This document shows positions 7,401 through 17,829 of a DNA stretch of 64,000 bases, piece after piece. The notes below the pieces were generated by a model. It saw only the letters and a program-made list of their open reading frames with translations, ran no database searches and was not told the DNA's origin. Within the stretch, counting starts at the first letter, position 1. Every line of letters starts with the position of its first letter. Source of the stretch: Candidatus Phaeomarinobacter ectocarpi (GTDB taxonomy: Bacteria; Pseudomonadota; Alphaproteobacteria; CGMCC-115125); contig NZ_HG966617.1 of assembly GCF_000689395.1 (NCBI RefSeq), forward strand, positions 504,438 to 568,437, given 5' to 3'. Made by a program: the position numbers and the translations under genes.

Positions 7401-8830
7401 GCGACGTCACGCACATATCAGCACCCTACGATCCCAAGAAGGCCCAGCAGGTTTTATGGGCCGGGATGATCGGCATGTTGGCGACGGGGTTCCCCTTCAC
7501 CATCGTGACGGTGGCGCTCAATCTCATTGCCGACGATTTCGGCGTCAGCGAGGCCCTCGCCGCGTGGACCGTGTCCGCGCCCATGCTGGTATCGGCGGCC
7601 GCCCTGCCGGTCATCGGCAAGCTGGGCGACATGTTCGGTCATCGCCGCATTTTCATCGGCGGCATTCTCGGCTCAACCATCTTTGCCTTCATGTGCATGA
7701 TTGCGTGGGACATCTGGTCGCTCATCGCGTTCCGCATCCTGTCCATGGTGCTGGCAGGCGCAACGGGGCCTGCCGCCATGGCGATCCTGTTTCATGTCTA
7801 TCCGCCTGCGCACCGCAACCAGGCCATCGGCTGGTGGTCCATGGGTGGACCGGGGGCAGCTGCACTCGGGCTTATTCTTGGCGGGCCGTTCGTGGAACTG
7901 GTGGGGTGGCGCTCGGTCTTCCTGCTTCAGGCCGGGACCGGCATCGCTGCCGTCGTGATTGCGTGGAAGGTGCTACCGGAAACCGTGCGACAGATGGTCA
8001 AGTTCGACCATATCGGCAACCTGATCCTGCTGCTTGCCCTGTCCAGCCTGTTGTTTGTCATCGGCGCCTTCGCCGAACCGGGCGTATCCACAGGGATGCT
8101 TATCAGCGCGGGTGTCGTCGGTGTGGTCGGCCTCATTGTGTTTCTTTTTTATGAGGCATCGATCTCCAACCCCATCGTGCCGCCGTCGTTGCTGAAGCAG
8201 CGCAATTTTGACGCGCCCGCCATCGCAAACTTCTTCCTGCAGATGTCCTATCTGGGCGCGCTTATCGCGACACCTCTTGTTCTGACAGGGCGGTTTGGGT
8301 TTTCCATCTCCGTTGCCGCCATCCTGATGCTGACCCGCACCTTCAGCCTCACATTGGCGTCCCCGCTGGGCGGTGTCATCGCCACCCAGTTTGGCGAGCG
8401 CCTGGGCACCCTGACTGGTGTGCTGTGCCAGACAGCAGGGCTGTTTACGGTGGCAGCGGGCATCTATGTCACCAACCTGCCCATCGTGTTGTTGGGGCTG
8501 GTGCTGCAGGGCGTGGGCCATGGCGTCGCCATGCCGCCTCTCGCGTCCATCATCACAACCGCGGTCCCCCCCAGTCAGTTTGGCATGGCGACCGGCATGA
8601 GCAGGCTCATGGGGCAGATCGGATCAGCATTCGGGCTGAGCCTCTTTGGTGTGTTGCTGACCCTGCCGCGCGAGGACTTAGCGCTGCACATGATCTTTGT
8701 CATTGGCGGCGCCATCGCTTTTGCAGCTGCGTTTCCTGCGCTGCTCATCTCGATGAAGCATCGAAACATACCCATGCCGCCTGCAGCACCCCCGCCGCCC
8801 AATCCACCTATTCAGCCGGGCCAGGTTTAA
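7397..8830 (+). CDS. MFS transporter, drug:H+ antiporter-like (DHA2 type)
   Basis: The 477-aa protein is very hydrophobic, with about 14 predicted membrane segments, as in DHA2 antiporters. MFS motif A is visible between TM2 and TM3 (GKLGDMFGHRRIF), as is a motif-C-like glycine/proline stretch in TM5 (GPGAAALGLILGGP). The C-terminus is a Pro-rich cytoplasmic tail (PPAAPPPPNPP). The start overlaps the hydrolase stop by 4 bp, and the stop is 1 bp from the next gene, so all four genes are probably one transcript. Export of pathway substrates or products is plausible. Confidence 0.88.
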   Translation: MSDVTHISAPYDPKKAQQVLWAGMIGMLATGFPFTIVTVALNLIADDFGVSEALAAWTVSAPMLVSAAALPVIGKLGDMFGHRRIFIGGILGSTIFAFMCMIAWDIWSLIAFRILSMVLAGATGPAAMAILFHVYPPAHRNQAIGWWSMGGPGAAALGLILGGPFVELVGWRSVFLLQAGTGIAAVVIAWKVLPETVRQMVKFDHIGNLILLLALSSLLFVIGAFAEPGVSTGMLISAGVVGVVGLIVFLFYEASISNPIVPPSLLKQRNFDAPAIANFFLQMSYLGALIATPLVLTGRFGFSISVAAILMLTRTFSLTLASPLGGVIATQFGERLGTLTGVLCQTAGLFTVAAGIYVTNLPIVLLGLVLQGVGHGVAMPPLASIITTAVPPSQFGMATGMSRLMGQIGSAFGLSLFGVLLTLPREDLALHMIFVIGGAIAFAAAFPALLISMKHRNIPMPPAAPPPPNPPIQPGQV

Positions 8831-8831
8831 G

Positions 8832-9863
8832 ATGCGGGCAGTCGCGCGACATCTTTATGCAACCGTTGCTGCCCTGCTGATCTTGGGACCACCCGCCATG
8901 GCTGATGATGCCCGCGGCCAGCTCATCATGCTGGCTGCCCCCAGTCTTGATGATCCGTATTACGCCAGCGAGGCGGATGCCATCATCGAGTTTCATATCG
9001 CCTTTGCCAATCGCGTCGCAGCGCCCGATCGCGTGCGGGTGCTGGCAGGAGCGGACACGGCTGGCATCTATGCGAAAGCACTGGGTGCTGACCGCGTGGT
9101 CACCGCGGCGATGGGAGACATTTGGATCCGTGACTTCGGCATCATGGACGCGGGCAGCAGCGTCATGATGCGCTACACCGCCGCCGGGCAGGGCGGTGGT
9201 CGCAACGGCCAGCGCGACGCGGACGCCGTGCAGGAAACCCATGCCGCTTTCCTCGAAAGCGCAGGCATCCTGCCCGTGGCCAGCGATCTGCTGAATGATG
9301 GCGGAAACTGGGTCTTTGACGGCGCGGGCAACGCGGTCGTCAGCACCAAGTTCCTGGCCGACAACACGCTGACCGAAGACGAGGCGCGGGCTGCGCTCAG
9401 GAAAGCGACCAGCGCGACACACATCGCCTTTATCGAAGCAGACGAGCAGGGTGGTCTTGAACACGCCGACGGTGTCGTCTCGTTCATTGATGACGGCGTG
9501 CTGCTAGTCAATTCGTATGCGGATGATCCAGCCTATGAGACGCAGCTTCTCGCCGACCTGCGCCGCGGCCTGCCGGATGTGGACATTCACACCATCGTCA
9601 ATGCCTATGATGGCACCGATGTTTACGATAGCCGCTTTGGCTCCGCCTGCGGCCTGTATACCAACGCGCTGGTCACCCATCACGCGGTCTACCTGCCGCA
9701 ATTTGGCATTCCGCAGGACGCGCAGGCCCTAGAAACGGTCACCCGGCTTACTGGCAAAAAGGTGATCCCGGTTGCATCGCACCAGGTCTGTCATATGGGC
9801 GGCGGCGTTCGATGCATGTCATCGCAGATCGATCTGCAGCAGGCAGCAGGGCTCCGACCCTAG
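8832..9863 (+). CDS. Exported agmatine-deiminase/peptidyl-arginine-deiminase family protein
   Basis: The 343-aa product starts with a signal peptide (AALLILGPPAMADD, cleavage near residue 25). The mature part fits the PAD_porph/agmatine deiminase fold: GDIWIRDFG, DGGNWVFDGAGNAVVS, EHADGVVSF (family GHxD, with His and Asp kept but Gly changed to Glu), and the catalytic Cys in HMGGGVRCMSSQ. Such enzymes hydrolyse guanidino groups to citrulline or carbamoyl products plus ammonia. Agmatine deiminases are normally cytoplasmic, so a secreted form points to a periplasmic or extracellular guanidino substrate, possibly peptidyl-arginine. It is the last gene of the unit starting at 4860, and its link to the monooxygenase is unclear. 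Confidence 0.82.
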   Translation: MRAVARHLYATVAALLILGPPAMADDARGQLIMLAAPSLDDPYYASEADAIIEFHIAFANRVAAPDRVRVLAGADTAGIYAKALGADRVVTAAMGDIWIRDFGIMDAGSSVMMRYTAAGQGGGRNGQRDADAVQETHAAFLESAGILPVASDLLNDGGNWVFDGAGNAVVSTKFLADNTLTEDEARAALRKATSATHIAFIEADEQGGLEHADGVVSFIDDGVLLVNSYADDPAYETQLLADLRRGLPDVDIHTIVNAYDGTDVYDSRFGSACGLYTNALVTHHAVYLPQFGIPQDAQALETVTRLTGKKVIPVASHQVCHMGGGVRCMSSQIDLQQAAGLRP

Positions 9864-10056
9864 CGGATATAGCTGCGGGCGTTTGACGCACATCATAGAC
9901 CCTTCACGCGGCAGGGTGTGTCATGTGTCTGACACCATTGTCTGGTCGGCTTGCCAATGTCCGGTTGGCTTGGATGTGTCACCGCAACAGCGCGGTAATG
10001 CGTCTGGCGTCCTTCCGGACCGCGGTCCTCAGAAAATCAGGTCGGAGAGTGCCACC

Positions 10057-12527
<2,471 letters not shown>

Positions 12528-12531
<4 letters not shown>

Positions 12532-13529
12532 GAATCGTCGTCTTTGAAACCGAAGAGTGGGAACTGGAGCCGCTGAGGTCGCTGGCGCACGGCCATGACG
12601 TTGATTTTGTGCCCGGCCGCATAAAGCCGGAAAACGCAGCAGACTATGCGCATGCGGAAATCATCTCGCCCTTTGTCTATTCCAGCGTCACTGCAGACAC
12701 CATCGCCGCGCTACCAAACCTGAAAATGATCGCGACCCGGTCCACGGGCTATGACCATATTGATGTGGAAGCCTGCAAGGCGCGCGGCATCGCGCTGGCC
12801 ACCGTGCCCACCTATGGTGACACCACTGTTGCCGAGCATGTGTTCGCGCTGCTGTTGGCGGTGTCGCACAAAATGGTCGAGGCGACCGATCGCACGCGGC
12901 GCGGTGACTTTCATCAGGCAGGCCTCCAGGGATTTGACCTGCAGGGCAAGACCATCGGCATTGTCGGCACGGGCCATATCGGCCAGTGCACCATCCGCAT
13001 TGCCAGAGGCTTTGACATGAACGCCATTGCGCATGACATCGCTCCGGATCAAGAGGCGGCCCGGCAGCTTGGCTTTGACTATGTTCCGTTCCCGGAGCTT
13101 CTGGCGCGGTCGGATGTGGTGAGCCTGCATATTCCCGGGGGCAGTGACACGGACCACCTGTTTGACGATGCGGTCTTCGACGCTATGAAGGACGGGGCGG
13201 TGCTCATCAATACGGCACGCGGCAATCTGATTGACGTCAACGCGCTCCTCAAGGCACTGGCCACCGGCAAGCTGGCAGGTGCGGGACTGGATGTGCTGCC
13301 GGAAGAGCCGACAATTCGCGAAGAGGCGGAACTCCTGCGTTCGGTCTATCTGCGACGCCATAACCTCGAAACCCTGCTGGCGGACCATGTGCTGCTGCAT
13401 ATGCGCAACGTGGTGATCACCCCTCACTCGGCGTTCAACACCAAAGAGGCTGTGCAGCGCATTCTGCAGACCACCCGTCAGAACATTGATGCATTCCTCG
13501 ACGGAGCCCCTCTCAACCGCGTGGTCTAG
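12528..13529 (+). CDS. D-2-hydroxyacid dehydrogenase, D-lactate dehydrogenase-like
   Basis: An NAD-dependent dehydrogenase of 333 aa with the family features: the nucleotide-binding GTGHIGQ after KTIGIV, the catalytic Arg in NTARGNLID, the Glu in VLPEEPT, and the His in VITPHSAFNTKEA. Length and the long C-terminal lobe (LLRSVYLRRHNLETLLADH) suit the LdhA-type D-lactate dehydrogenase subgroup. The ATG overlaps the ppsA stop (ATGA), so the two are translationally coupled. Together they could recover carbon from D-lactate, or reduce pyruvate depending on conditions. Substrate is inferred. Confidence 0.88.
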
Positions 13530-13703
13530 CCCACGATTCTGCCGGATTTTCGAGTGGCGATGCCGGTTTTGCTGGTAGGCGATGGCCCGGCTCCCCATAT
13601 GAAGTATGCTGATCAGCAAGCTCCCTTCGCGAATCTCCATGAGGCTCGCGGCACCCCAATTTTTCCCGCCGCACGACAAACGATGGCAGGACTGGAGGAT
13701 TTC

Positions 13704-14687
13704 ATGCTCAGCGCTTCCCTTCTTTTCGGACTTGTCCTGCTCGGCCTTGCCGCAGTGCTTGTCTACACCTCCATCAAGATCGTGCCTCAGGGCTTTGAGT
13801 ACACAGTGGAGCGCTTCGGGCGTTACACCCGCACCCTCTCACCTGGTCTGTGGCTGCTGGTGCCGGTGATGGACCGCGTTGGCCTCAAGATGAACATGAT
13901 GGAGCAGGTGATCGACATTCCATCGCAGGAAATCATCACGCGCGATAACGCCATGGTGACCGCAGACGCCGTGGCCTTTATTCAGGTGATGGACGCGGCC
14001 AGCGCCGCCTATGAGGTGGCCAATCTGGATCGCGCCATTTCCAACCTGTCCGTCACCAATGTGCGAACGGTGCTCGGCTCCATGGACCTGGATGAAATCC
14101 TGTCCAATCGCGACGCCATCAACGAGCGCCTGTTGCGCGTGCTGGACCTCGCCACCAACCCGTGGGGCGTCAAGATCACCCGCGTGGAGATCAAGGATCT
14201 GAGCCCGCCTGCGGACATCACGGAATCCATGGCCAAGCAGATGAAGGCGGAACGTGAAAAGCGTGCGGAAATTCTGACAGCCGAAGGTGAAAAGTCAGCC
14301 GCCATCCTGCGCGCTGAAGGTGAAAAGCAGTCGGCCATTCTTGAAGCCGAAGGCCGCAAGGAAGCAGCTTTCCGCGACGCCGAAGCCCGTGAACGTGAGG
14401 CCGAAGCCGAAGCCAAGGCAACCGCCATGGTGAGTGAAGCCATCGCCAAGGGCGACGTGCAGGCGGTCAACTACTTCGTGGCGCAGTCCTATGTCACGGC
14501 ATTCGGCAAGCTGGCGGAATCGCCCAACCAGAAGACCGTCATCATCCCGGCTGAAACCGCCGGCCTTGTGGGCATGCTGTCAGGCATCGCCGAGTTGAAG
14601 GACATCAACAAGATCACCGGTGGATCAGGCGCGCCCGGACCCGCCGGCGGCGGATCGTCCACAAGTGTCCCGTCAAGCAGTTCATAG
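13704..14687 (+). CDS. SPFH/stomatin-like membrane protein (QmcA type)
   Basis: The 327-aa product has one N-terminal membrane segment ([19 protein letters not shown]), an SPFH/Band-7 domain ([39 protein letters not shown]) and a long heptad-rich Ala/Glu coiled coil ([19 protein letters not shown]). It ends in a Gly/Ser/Pro-rich tail. These proteins form large membrane oligomers that organise microdomains or modulate proteases. ATG 13704 is chosen because TGGAGGA sits just upstream. An in-frame ATG at 13683 has no such signal. The NfeD-like partner follows after 12 bp, the same pairing as qmcA-ybbJ in enterobacteria. Confidence 0.92.
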   Translation: MLSASLLFGLVLLGLAAVLVYTSIKIVPQGFEYTVERFGRYTRTLSPGLWLLVPVMDRVGLKMNMMEQVIDIPSQEIITRDNAMVTADAVAFIQVMDAASAAYEVANLDRAISNLSVTNVRTVLGSMDLDEILSNRDAINERLLRVLDLATNPWGVKITRVEIKDLSPPADITESMAKQMKAEREKRAEILTAEGEKSAAILRAEGEKQSAILEAEGRKEAAFRDAEAREREAEAEAKATAMVSEAIAKGDVQAVNYFVAQSYVTAFGKLAESPNQKTVIIPAETAGLVGMLSGIAELKDINKITGGSGAPGPAGGGSSTSVPSSSS

Positions 14688-14699
14688 GCGGGATGCATC

Positions 14700-15164
14700 A
14701 TGGAACCCTTCGTCACACTGATAGATTCCGTCCCCTTCTGGGGCTGGTGGGTGCTTGCCATCGCGCTGGTTGCCTTTGAGGTCGTGTTGCCCACGACCCA
14801 TCTGCTCTGGCCGGCAATTGCGGCCTTTGTCACCGGCGTTCTGGTGCTGGTGCTCGGCGACCCGTTCCCCGCCTGGCAGGTGGCAGCCTTTGCGGTTCTC
14901 ACCGTTGTCGCAGCCCTCATCGGCCCGCGCTATCTGCAACGCACCTATGAGGAGACGGACCACCCTGAGCTCAACCGCCGTGGCGCCCGCGTCACCGGCG
15001 AAATCGCGACGGTGGTTGAGGCCTTCGCCAGCGGCAAGGGCAAGGTCAAGCTGGGCGACACCCAGTGGCTGGCCACCATGAAGGACGGCAGCAATCCGCA
15101 GGCCGGCGCGCAGGTAAAGGTCGTGGAGGTGGAAGGCACAAAACTGGTGGTGGCGTCCGCCTGA
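14700..15164 (+). CDS. NfeD-like membrane protein, SPFH partner
   Basis: The 154-aa protein has about three membrane segments in the first 80 residues (WGWWVLAIALVAFEVVLP, LLWPAIAAFVTGVLVLVLG, VAAFAVLTVVAALIG). A C-terminal OB-fold domain follows (RGARVTGEIATVVEAF, KVKLGDTQWLA, VKVVEVEGTKLVV), as in short NfeD1b/YbbJ proteins that lack the protease domain. It lies 12 bp after the stomatin-like gene, in the standard stomatin-operon arrangement, and probably binds that protein in the inner membrane. Confidence 0.9.
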   Translation: MEPFVTLIDSVPFWGWWVLAIALVAFEVVLPTTHLLWPAIAAFVTGVLVLVLGDPFPAWQVAAFAVLTVVAALIGPRYLQRTYEETDHPELNRRGARVTGEIATVVEAFASGKGKVKLGDTQWLATMKDGSNPQAGAQVKVVEVEGTKLVVASA

Positions 15165-15266
15165 TTGCCTCCCGCCGGTGATGATGATTTAATGCACATC
15201 ATCAAAAATACCGGACACGACTCCGGAAGGCGCACCCAAGCGCCGGAAGCCAGGGATAGAGAGACA

Positions 15267-16145
15267 ATGAGCACGGTAGATGTGCGCCCCCTTGAGGGCG
15301 TCGGCGCGGAAATTCACGGTGTGGACATCGCCGCGGGCCTGTCGAATACGCAGTTTGACGCGATCCACAAGGCGTTTTGTGACCACGGCCTGATCTTCTT
15401 CCGCGACCAGACCATCACGGAAAATGACCACATCGAGCTGGCGCAAAAGTTCGGCAATATCGACATCAACCGCTTCTTTGCCGCCCACCCGGACTATCCC
15501 GAAATCGCCATGGTCTCAAAGGATGTGGACCAGAAGGACAATATCGGCGGCGGCTGGCATACCGACCATTCCTACGATCGCGACCCGGCCATGGGCTCTA
15601 TCCTGGTGGCCCGCGAACTGCCGGACTCAGGCGGCGACACCCTGTTTTCCTCCATGTATGCCGCCTATGACAATCTGAGCGACGGCTTCAAGCAGATGCT
15701 CGAAGGCCTCAACGCCGTGCATTCCGCAACACACATCTTTGGCTCCGGCCCCGTGGGATACGCCGCACAGACAGATGCCGGTGGCTCTGCCGGCGCCGAC
15801 GCCAAGGACGATGGCCGCATCGGCAATGCGTCGCTGGCGGACACCATGCCCGACGTCATTCACCCCGTCATCATCACGCACCCCTTGTCCGGCAAGAAGG
15901 CGCTCTACGTGAACCCCGCCTTCACCGTGCGCTTTGAAGGCTGGACCGAAGACGAAAGCCGCCCGCTGATGCAGCAGCTTTTTGCCGAGTGCGCGCGGCC
16001 TGAATACACCCACCGGTTCGCGTGGAAGCCCGGCTCCATCGCCTTTTGGGACAACCGCGCCACCTGGCACTGGGCCATGAACGACTATCAGGGCCAGCGC
16101 CGCGTCATGCACCGCATCACCGTCGAAGGCTGCCCCCTGAGCTAG
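15267..16145 (+). CDS. TauD/TfdA-family 2-oxoglutarate- and Fe(II)-dependent dioxygenase
   Basis: The 292-aa product carries the iron facial triad: H98 and D100 in GGGWHTDHSY and the distal His near 268 in ATWHWAMNDY. A 2-oxoglutarate-binding Arg follows in RRVMHRITVEG. PGSIAFWDNRATWH is typical of TauD/TfdA enzymes that hydroxylate taurine, sulfonates or aryloxyalkanoates. There is an Ala/Gly/Asp-rich insertion around residues 175-200 (TDAGGSAGADAKDDG). ATG 15267 has GAGAGA upstream. No sulfonate transporter is nearby, so substrate cannot be assigned. Confidence 0.88.
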   Translation: MSTVDVRPLEGVGAEIHGVDIAAGLSNTQFDAIHKAFCDHGLIFFRDQTITENDHIELAQKFGNIDINRFFAAHPDYPEIAMVSKDVDQKDNIGGGWHTDHSYDRDPAMGSILVARELPDSGGDTLFSSMYAAYDNLSDGFKQMLEGLNAVHSATHIFGSGPVGYAAQTDAGGSAGADAKDDGRIGNASLADTMPDVIHPVIITHPLSGKKALYVNPAFTVRFEGWTEDESRPLMQQLFAECARPEYTHRFAWKPGSIAFWDNRATWHWAMNDYQGQRRVMHRITVEGCPLS

Positions 16146-16226
16146 GCTGGTTTCAGCTCCTGCTTGCGTGAAACACCAAGCAGCGTCACGCTCCCTGTCT
16201 CAGCCAAGGGACAGGAGCGCGACACA

Positions 16227-16598
16227 ATGAATCTCGGAAATTTCTCCGTCAGCCTCGCCGTCAAGGACCTCAAGGCCTCGCGGACATTTTATGAGAAGCT
16301 GGGTTTTGCCGCCGTCGGCGGCGACGAAGCCCAGAACTTCCTCATCCTCGCCAGCCCCTCAGCCACCATCGGTCTGTTTCAGGGCATGTTCGAAAAGAAC
16401 ACCCTGACCTTCAATCCCGGCTGGGACGCCGCCGGCAACACGCTTGATGAGTTCACCGACGTCCGCGACATCCAGAAGGCCCTCAAGGCTTCAGGCATCG
16501 CCCTCATCGAGGAAGCCGACGAAACCACTACCGGCCCCGCCCACATCACACTCATTGATCCCGACGGCAACCCGGTGCTGATTGATCAGCATGTGTAG
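16227..16598 (+). CDS. VOC-superfamily (glyoxalase/dioxygenase-like) protein
   Basis: A 123-aa single-module vicinal-oxygen-chelate protein. The start [22 protein letters not shown] is the classic first beta-alpha unit, and [18 protein letters not shown] is the closing strand. Metal-ligand His/Glu positions are incompletely conserved, so enzymatic activity is uncertain. ATG 16227 is supported by ACAGGAG 11 bp upstream. It follows the dioxygenase by 81 bp on the same strand. Confidence 0.85.
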   Translation: MNLGNFSVSLAVKDLKASRTFYEKLGFAAVGGDEAQNFLILASPSATIGLFQGMFEKNTLTFNPGWDAAGNTLDEFTDVRDIQKALKASGIALIEEADETTTGPAHITLIDPDGNPVLIDQHV

Positions 16599-16608
16599 AT
16601 TTTTTTAT
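16576..16608 (+). terminator. Possible terminator overlapping the VOC gene stop
   Basis: TGCTGAT/ATCAGCA (16576-16591) can form a short hairpin over the last codons, and a run of T follows at 16600-16608. The 8-bp gap between stem and T-run is longer than usual. Confidence 0.3.
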
Positions 16609-16740
16609 TTGTCGTAGCGCGAAAGACAGACGAGCATTGCGTCCACTATGGAATGCATGACGTTTTCCTAGTCTCTGAATTGCAGAGACCTATGAACTCT
16701 CCTTGATGTTTGAGCTAAGTACCGGATGGGGAACCAAAAA

Positions 16741-17802
16741 ATGCCGCGCGCAAAAATGCTCATAGGCGGGCGCCGTCTGAGACGAGTATTGGAGTTGCCA
16801 CTGTTGGGTATCTGCGGTTTTTTTGCCATTGCATCACCCACCCTTGCAAGTGGTATCCAGGCGAACGACGTTGGAAAAACCGCTCTTGAGCAGATATTGA
16901 AAACAGGCGCCAGTATCGACGAATTGGCGGAAGAAATCTCGTCTCTTCTGCTGGGTCGGGATAATCGGGTTCTAAAATGGAGACAAGATATAGAGCCTGT
17001 TCTTACTGTTGCCGTAACCCGAGGGCGGTCACATGTGGAAGCCGCCAAGCTAGAAAATCTTCTCGAGGAACTGTCTCGTTTGGTTGTAGAGGCCACGGGC
17101 ACTCATTGGGAAATTGAGATTGTTGAATCAGTACCCACCCGCCTTCGTACTAGTGAAGCGGTAATAAGGGTCGGCGGTTGGAACAAAAAACAACCTGACG
17201 TTGGTCTTCACTACCAGACCTATTGCGCGGAAGTCTCCTGTCTGGGCTTCCGCACGGCCACATACCCTCTTAGCGTTGCCAAGACAGAGGCCAAAATGCT
17301 CGAACGGGGAATCCGCGATCCGCAATTCGAAACATCTGGTAAGGAAGTATCCTGGTTTGAAATTGCAAACGGTCGCGGGAATGAGCTGTTGCAACATACC
17401 CACTTCGAAACGGCTCATTCCCAAGCGCACATCTTTGCCAGTTCAGAAAGAGAAATTATTCACACGTATTGTTTTGTGGCGCGCACGGAAGCGCCGCGTT
17501 GGCTTAGGAGTCAGTTTCTGGAATGCTTTTTGCGCTCTCTTGGTTTTGTAGGCAGTTCGCGGTTGTATCCAAAATCCGTTCTGGGTGTTCGTTTGCCGGA
17601 ACGGCCCGACCTGTTCCTCAACAATAAAGAACGAGTATCAGCCGAAGAGCATGCGGCGAACCTGCCTAATGATCTTCAGCCGTTTGACCTACTGGCTCTA
17701 CGAGTACATGCAGATGGGCGATTAAAGCCAGGTGCCGACCAGGAGGAAACCAGGCAAGTCGTGGCACAAGTGCTTTCTGATTTGAAAAATGCGTCCCAAT
17801 AG
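16741..17802 (+). CDS. Exported protein, probable divergent DUF2927 family
   Basis: The product is 353 aa from ATG 16741, preferred because GGGGAA lies 8 bp upstream. ATG 16726 is an in-frame alternative without a Shine-Dalgarno. Residues ~1-35 form a signal peptide (LLGICGFFAIASPTLASG). The C-terminal part resembles DUF2927, seen in secreted alphaproteobacterial proteins: SQFLECFLRSLGFVGSS and then DLLALRVHADGRLKPGADQEE, which matches that family's closing leucine and PRLKPGM-like motif. Base composition is visibly lower in GC than flanking genes and codon choice is more relaxed, hinting at acquisition. Function unknown. Confidence 0.7.
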   Translation: MPRAKMLIGGRRLRRVLELPLLGICGFFAIASPTLASGIQANDVGKTALEQILKTGASIDELAEEISSLLLGRDNRVLKWRQDIEPVLTVAVTRGRSHVEAAKLENLLEELSRLVVEATGTHWEIEIVESVPTRLRTSEAVIRVGGWNKKQPDVGLHYQTYCAEVSCLGFRTATYPLSVAKTEAKMLERGIRDPQFETSGKEVSWFEIANGRGNELLQHTHFETAHSQAHIFASSEREIIHTYCFVARTEAPRWLRSQFLECFLRSLGFVGSSRLYPKSVLGVRLPERPDLFLNNKERVSAEEHAANLPNDLQPFDLLALRVHADGRLKPGADQEETRQVVAQVLSDLKNASQ

Positions 17803-17829
17803 CCAGTGGCTAATCAGACAGAGCCACAC

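Noticed and set aside
9864..10056. N-terminal extension of PEP synthase to 9772
   Set aside because: The extra ~95 residues overlap the deiminase gene and are Cys/Arg/Ser-rich. GGAGAG precedes ATG 10057.
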